Notes under the pieces: generated by a model
The model's input: only the letters and a program-made list of their open reading frames with translations
Told to the model about the DNA's origin: nothing
Database searches by the model: none
Assembly: GCA_937967805.1 (NCBI GenBank)
Contig: CALBTC010000060.1
Span: 1 to 8,370 of the forward strand
Direction of reading: 5' to 3'
Length of the DNA: 8,370 nt
Source: an uncultured Anaerolineaceae bacterium
GTDB taxonomy: Bacteria; Chloroflexota; Anaerolineae; Promineifilales; Promineifilaceae
Shown: piece by piece, positions 6,096 to 8,370 of the stretch
Numbering within the stretch: the stretch's first letter is position 1
How the letters are laid out: the number at the start of each line of letters is the position of its first letter
Made by a program: the position numbers and the translations under genes

Positions 6096-8324
6096 TTATT
6101 CGGGGCGGTAAAACGAATCGGCGGGCAGCAGAGGGTCTGGCTCTTCAAACGAATCCACAATTTCTACAAAAAAGACGTTGGCCAGGGCCCGCATCTGGTG
6201 CAGCACGCGCACCAATTGGCGTGGGCGCAGCACTTCGATGGCCAGATGAATATGCACCTCATTAGGCGCGCCCGGCTCCGGGGTGTGGATGTAAGCGATA
6301 TTTATATCTTCATCATTCATCAACTGGGTGATTTCAAAAAGGAGACCGGGGCGATCATACACCTTGACTTGCAGTTTGATCTGGCGCACCTCGCGTGGGG
6401 CGGCTTCCCCCCAGGCCAGCTTCAGCTTGCGCCCGGCCAGCCGGCCAGGATTCAAGGTATGGCAGCGCTGGTGATGGACGGTGACGCCCCCATCGCGCCG
6501 TAAAAAGCCGATGATAGCATCCGGCGGCCGGGGGTTACAGCTGCCGCAGAGGCGAATTTCGCGCCCTTCGGCCTGGGTCACCACAAACTGATCGCCATTT
6601 TCAGAGTAGACGACCTTGCCCAGGTGGCGCGCCGGGCCCTGGGACCACATCTCTTCGACCAGCTTGGTGGTAACGGCCGTTGGCAATAACTCGGCCCGGC
6701 CCAGCTCGTAATACATATCGCGGGTGTTGTTATAGCCAAAGGCATGGGCCACCCGCTCGTGCGGGTAGCTGTGCAGCCCCAGCATGGCCAGTTCATCTTG
6801 CAGCAGTTGGAGGCCCTGGTAAACGGCCGTTTGCGGCGACAACCGTCTAAACCAGCGGCGGGCGTGGCTGCGGGCGTAATTGGTCATGATGTAACCCAAA
6901 TCTTCATCCAGCCAGGCCCGCTGCGGCTGCGCCTTCTCCTTCTTCATGATGCGCACCTTCATGCCGTCATGCAGCGGCTTGTTCAGCGGGTACAGCATAT
7001 CGTTCACGTAGGCCGAATGGCATTGATCGCCCAACCCGGTGTGGATAGCGTAGGCAAAATCAAGCGCCGTGGCTCCTTTGGCCAGTTCAATGGCGTCCCC
7101 ACGCGGGGTAAATACCCGAATCTGCTGCCGGAACACATCTTCCACCACGCCGCGCACACCGGCCGTGGGGTCTTGTGGCTCTACGTTGATGTTTTCATTA
7201 ATATTCTCGAAAAAAGCTTCCATTCGGCCGGCCACACCGCTGGTCCACATGGGTGTATCGGCATACAGCCAACGGGCCAACACCCCCACTTCAGACACTT
7301 TGTCCATCGCCTCTGTGCGCAAGCGCAGCTTCAAATGCTGTCCATTGGTATGCACCACCGTCGTGTGCAGGGAACGATAAAGATTGTCGCGGGCCACGGC
7401 CACATAATCATCAAACGTGCCCGGCACCGGCTGCCAAAGCTGATGCAAGTATCCCAACGCCCGATAGCAAGATTGCCAACTGTCCATCAATACCACCAGG
7501 CGCATCGTTTTATCTACCTCGTAAAACGAGGCAGCATTCTCGCACAAATCCTGGTACACGCTGTAAATATTTTCTGGCGCTAAAAATACGCGACGTACGT
7601 CCAAATCTGCCTGGAGCAAGCAGTCGAATATCTGGCCGCTAATCAACTGATACTCTTCTTGCTGTTCGTGATGGATTTGCGTCAGGCGCTCGCGAATAAT
7701 CTTGTGCGCATCCGGGTCAAGCACTTCCAGGGAGAGCGATTCCAGCTCATTTTTGAGCCACCAGATACCAAGACGGTTGGCTAGAGGCGCATAAACGGAC
7801 AAGGTTTCTTTGGCTTTGTAAACCTGGCGCGAATGGGGCGTAGCTTTAATTGTGCGCATGTTGTGCAGCCGGTCAAACAGCTTGATGATGACGGCGCGCA
7901 CGTCATTGGTCATGGCCCCCAGCAGTTTATGCAGGGTGAGGTCTTCAATTTCTTGTTTAGACAGCTCTTTGCGGTTGGCAAAGCCTTTGGTGACGTCCTT
8001 CAGCTTGGTGACGCCATCTACCAGGCGGGCCACTTCTGGGCCAAACTGGCTCTCAATTTCATCAATGGTGACCCTGGTGTCTTCGGCCACATCATGCAGC
8101 AGGGCGGCAACCAAAGCGGGCGCATCCAGCATATATTCAGAAATGTAGTAGGCAACAGTCAGCGGGTGCGTAAAAAAAAGCTCACCGGACTTACGGCGTT
8201 GTTCTCCGTGTTCCCGGCGAGCGAGGGCAAAGGCTTCCTGCACACAAATGCGGTCCTCAGCACTAAGGTACTTGTTAACCTGCTCAAAGAACTGCCTACC
8301 GTCAGACGCAATGGTATCGGTCAT
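6096..8324 (-). CDS. RelA/SpoT homologue with intact HD hydrolase and degenerate (p)ppGpp synthetase domain
   Basis: 742 residues, full length for a long RSH stringent-response protein. Domains: HD hydrolase (about 25-200) with R44, H53, H77-D78, E81-D82, and D151/N155 in DRLHNMRT; synthetase-like region (about 240-355); TGS (about 402-462) with AIHT, whose His contacts tRNA in relatives; helical region (470-515); zinc-finger-like CGSCNPRPPD ... HHQRC (593-621); and ACT (about 648-720). Aligned by eye without gaps to bacterial Rel, the synthetase lacks its key residues: RPK of the G-loop is A249-P-E251, the following Lys is D259, catalytic Asp is K272, and Glu-x-Gln of ExQIRT is K332-x-R334. 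Y316 remains. The likely role is cytosolic hydrolysis of (p)ppGpp under ribosome/tRNA and ACT control, with synthesis by another enzyme. A relA or spoT symbol is withheld. There is no ribosome site, and a -10-like hexamer lies just before the ATG. Confidence 0.92.
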   Translation of the reverse strand: MTDTIASDGRQFFEQVNKYLSAEDRICVQEAFALARREHGEQRRKSGELFFTHPLTVAYYISEYMLDAPALVAALLHDVAEDTRVTIDEIESQFGPEVARLVDGVTKLKDVTKGFANRKELSKQEIEDLTLHKLLGAMTNDVRAVIIKLFDRLHNMRTIKATPHSRQVYKAKETLSVYAPLANRLGIWWLKNELESLSLEVLDPDAHKIIRERLTQIHHEQQEEYQLISGQIFDCLLQADLDVRRVFLAPENIYSVYQDLCENAASFYEVDKTMRLVVLMDSWQSCYRALGYLHQLWQPVPGTFDDYVAVARDNLYRSLHTTVVHTNGQHLKLRLRTEAMDKVSEVGVLARWLYADTPMWTSGVAGRMEAFFENINENINVEPQDPTAGVRGVVEDVFRQQIRVFTPRGDAIELAKGATALDFAYAIHTGLGDQCHSAYVNDMLYPLNKPLHDGMKVRIMKKEKAQPQRAWLDEDLGYIMTNYARSHARRWFRRLSPQTAVYQGLQLLQDELAMLGLHSYPHERVAHAFGYNNTRDMYYELGRAELLPTAVTTKLVEEMWSQGPARHLGKVVYSENGDQFVVTQAEGREIRLCGSCNPRPPDAIIGFLRRDGGVTVHHQRCHTLNPGRLAGRKLKLAWGEAAPREVRQIKLQVKVYDRPGLLFEITQLMNDEDINIAYIHTPEPGAPNEVHIHLAIEVLRPRQLVRVLHQMRALANVFFVEIVDSFEEPDPLLPADSFYRPE

Positions 8325-8332
8325 AAACGGTA

Positions 8333-8360
8333 ATGATATTAAAAACAGAAGAAAAGTAAA
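8333..8360 (-). promoter_or_regulatory. Promoter of the RelA/SpoT homologue, possibly leaderless
   Basis: On the minus strand, TTTACT (8360-8355), a 16-nt spacer and TATCAT (8338-8333) precede the ATG at 8324 by 8 nt. No ribosome site is present in that gap. TAATAT (8341-8336) is an overlapping alternative -10. The surrounding sequence is very AT-rich. Confidence 0.4.
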
Positions 8361-8370
8361 ACTTTTTTAT

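Noticed and set aside
6744..7583. 279-codon plus-strand frame antisense to the RelA/SpoT homologue
   Set aside because: His/Gln-rich translation without family features; the minus-strand gene covers the same bases with clear domains.
1..8370. A new defence, mobile or biosynthetic gene system
   Set aside because: The five genes are ordinary, separately transcribed housekeeping or accessory genes without nuclease, transposase, recombinase or toxin-antitoxin features, so no multi-gene system can be supported.

Overview
The window looks like chromosomal DNA of a free-living Chloroflexota bacterium, most likely of the Anaerolineae/Ardenticatenia type. This is inferred from gene content and style: a PTPS-related/YfhO-like membrane protein with a beta-sandwich tail, an F420-type PPOX oxidoreductase, moderately high GC, and many small interspersed repeats. 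No database search was possible. There are five protein genes and no RNA genes, CRISPR arrays or insertion sequences.

Layout. Positions 3-2471 (+) hold the 3' part of a large multi-membrane protein that begins before the window. Positions 2472-2669 are an intergenic block made almost entirely of nested inverted repeats, ending inside the tail of a TPMT-like SAM-dependent methyltransferase (2670-3281, -). A repeat hairpin and a short promoter region separate that gene from a divergent F420/FMN split-barrel oxidoreductase (3430-3843, +), which ends in a clear intrinsic terminator. An S9 prolyl-oligopeptidase-family peptidase follows (3931-5880, +). It converges on a full-length RelA/SpoT homologue (6096-8324, -), with a 106-bp hairpin element in the gap. 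The genes do not form one operon; each seems to have its own promoter.

Most notable points. (1) The RelA/SpoT homologue keeps a complete HD hydrolase site and its TGS, zinc-finger and ACT regulatory domains. Its synthetase domain has lost the residues expected for catalysis, so it is probably a hydrolase/sensor only. (2) The palindrome ACGGCCGT occurs 18 times, always inside coding sequence, against roughly 0.2 expected by a hand estimate; this is a HIP1-like genome signature. (3) Three different small repeat elements lie in frame inside the membrane-protein gene. (4) Three genes have a TATMAT hexamer 6-8 nt before the ATG and no Shine-Dalgarno sequence, which suggests leaderless mRNAs. The oxidoreductase gene instead has a strong ribosome site and a perfect 14-bp palindromic operator candidate at its likely transcription start.
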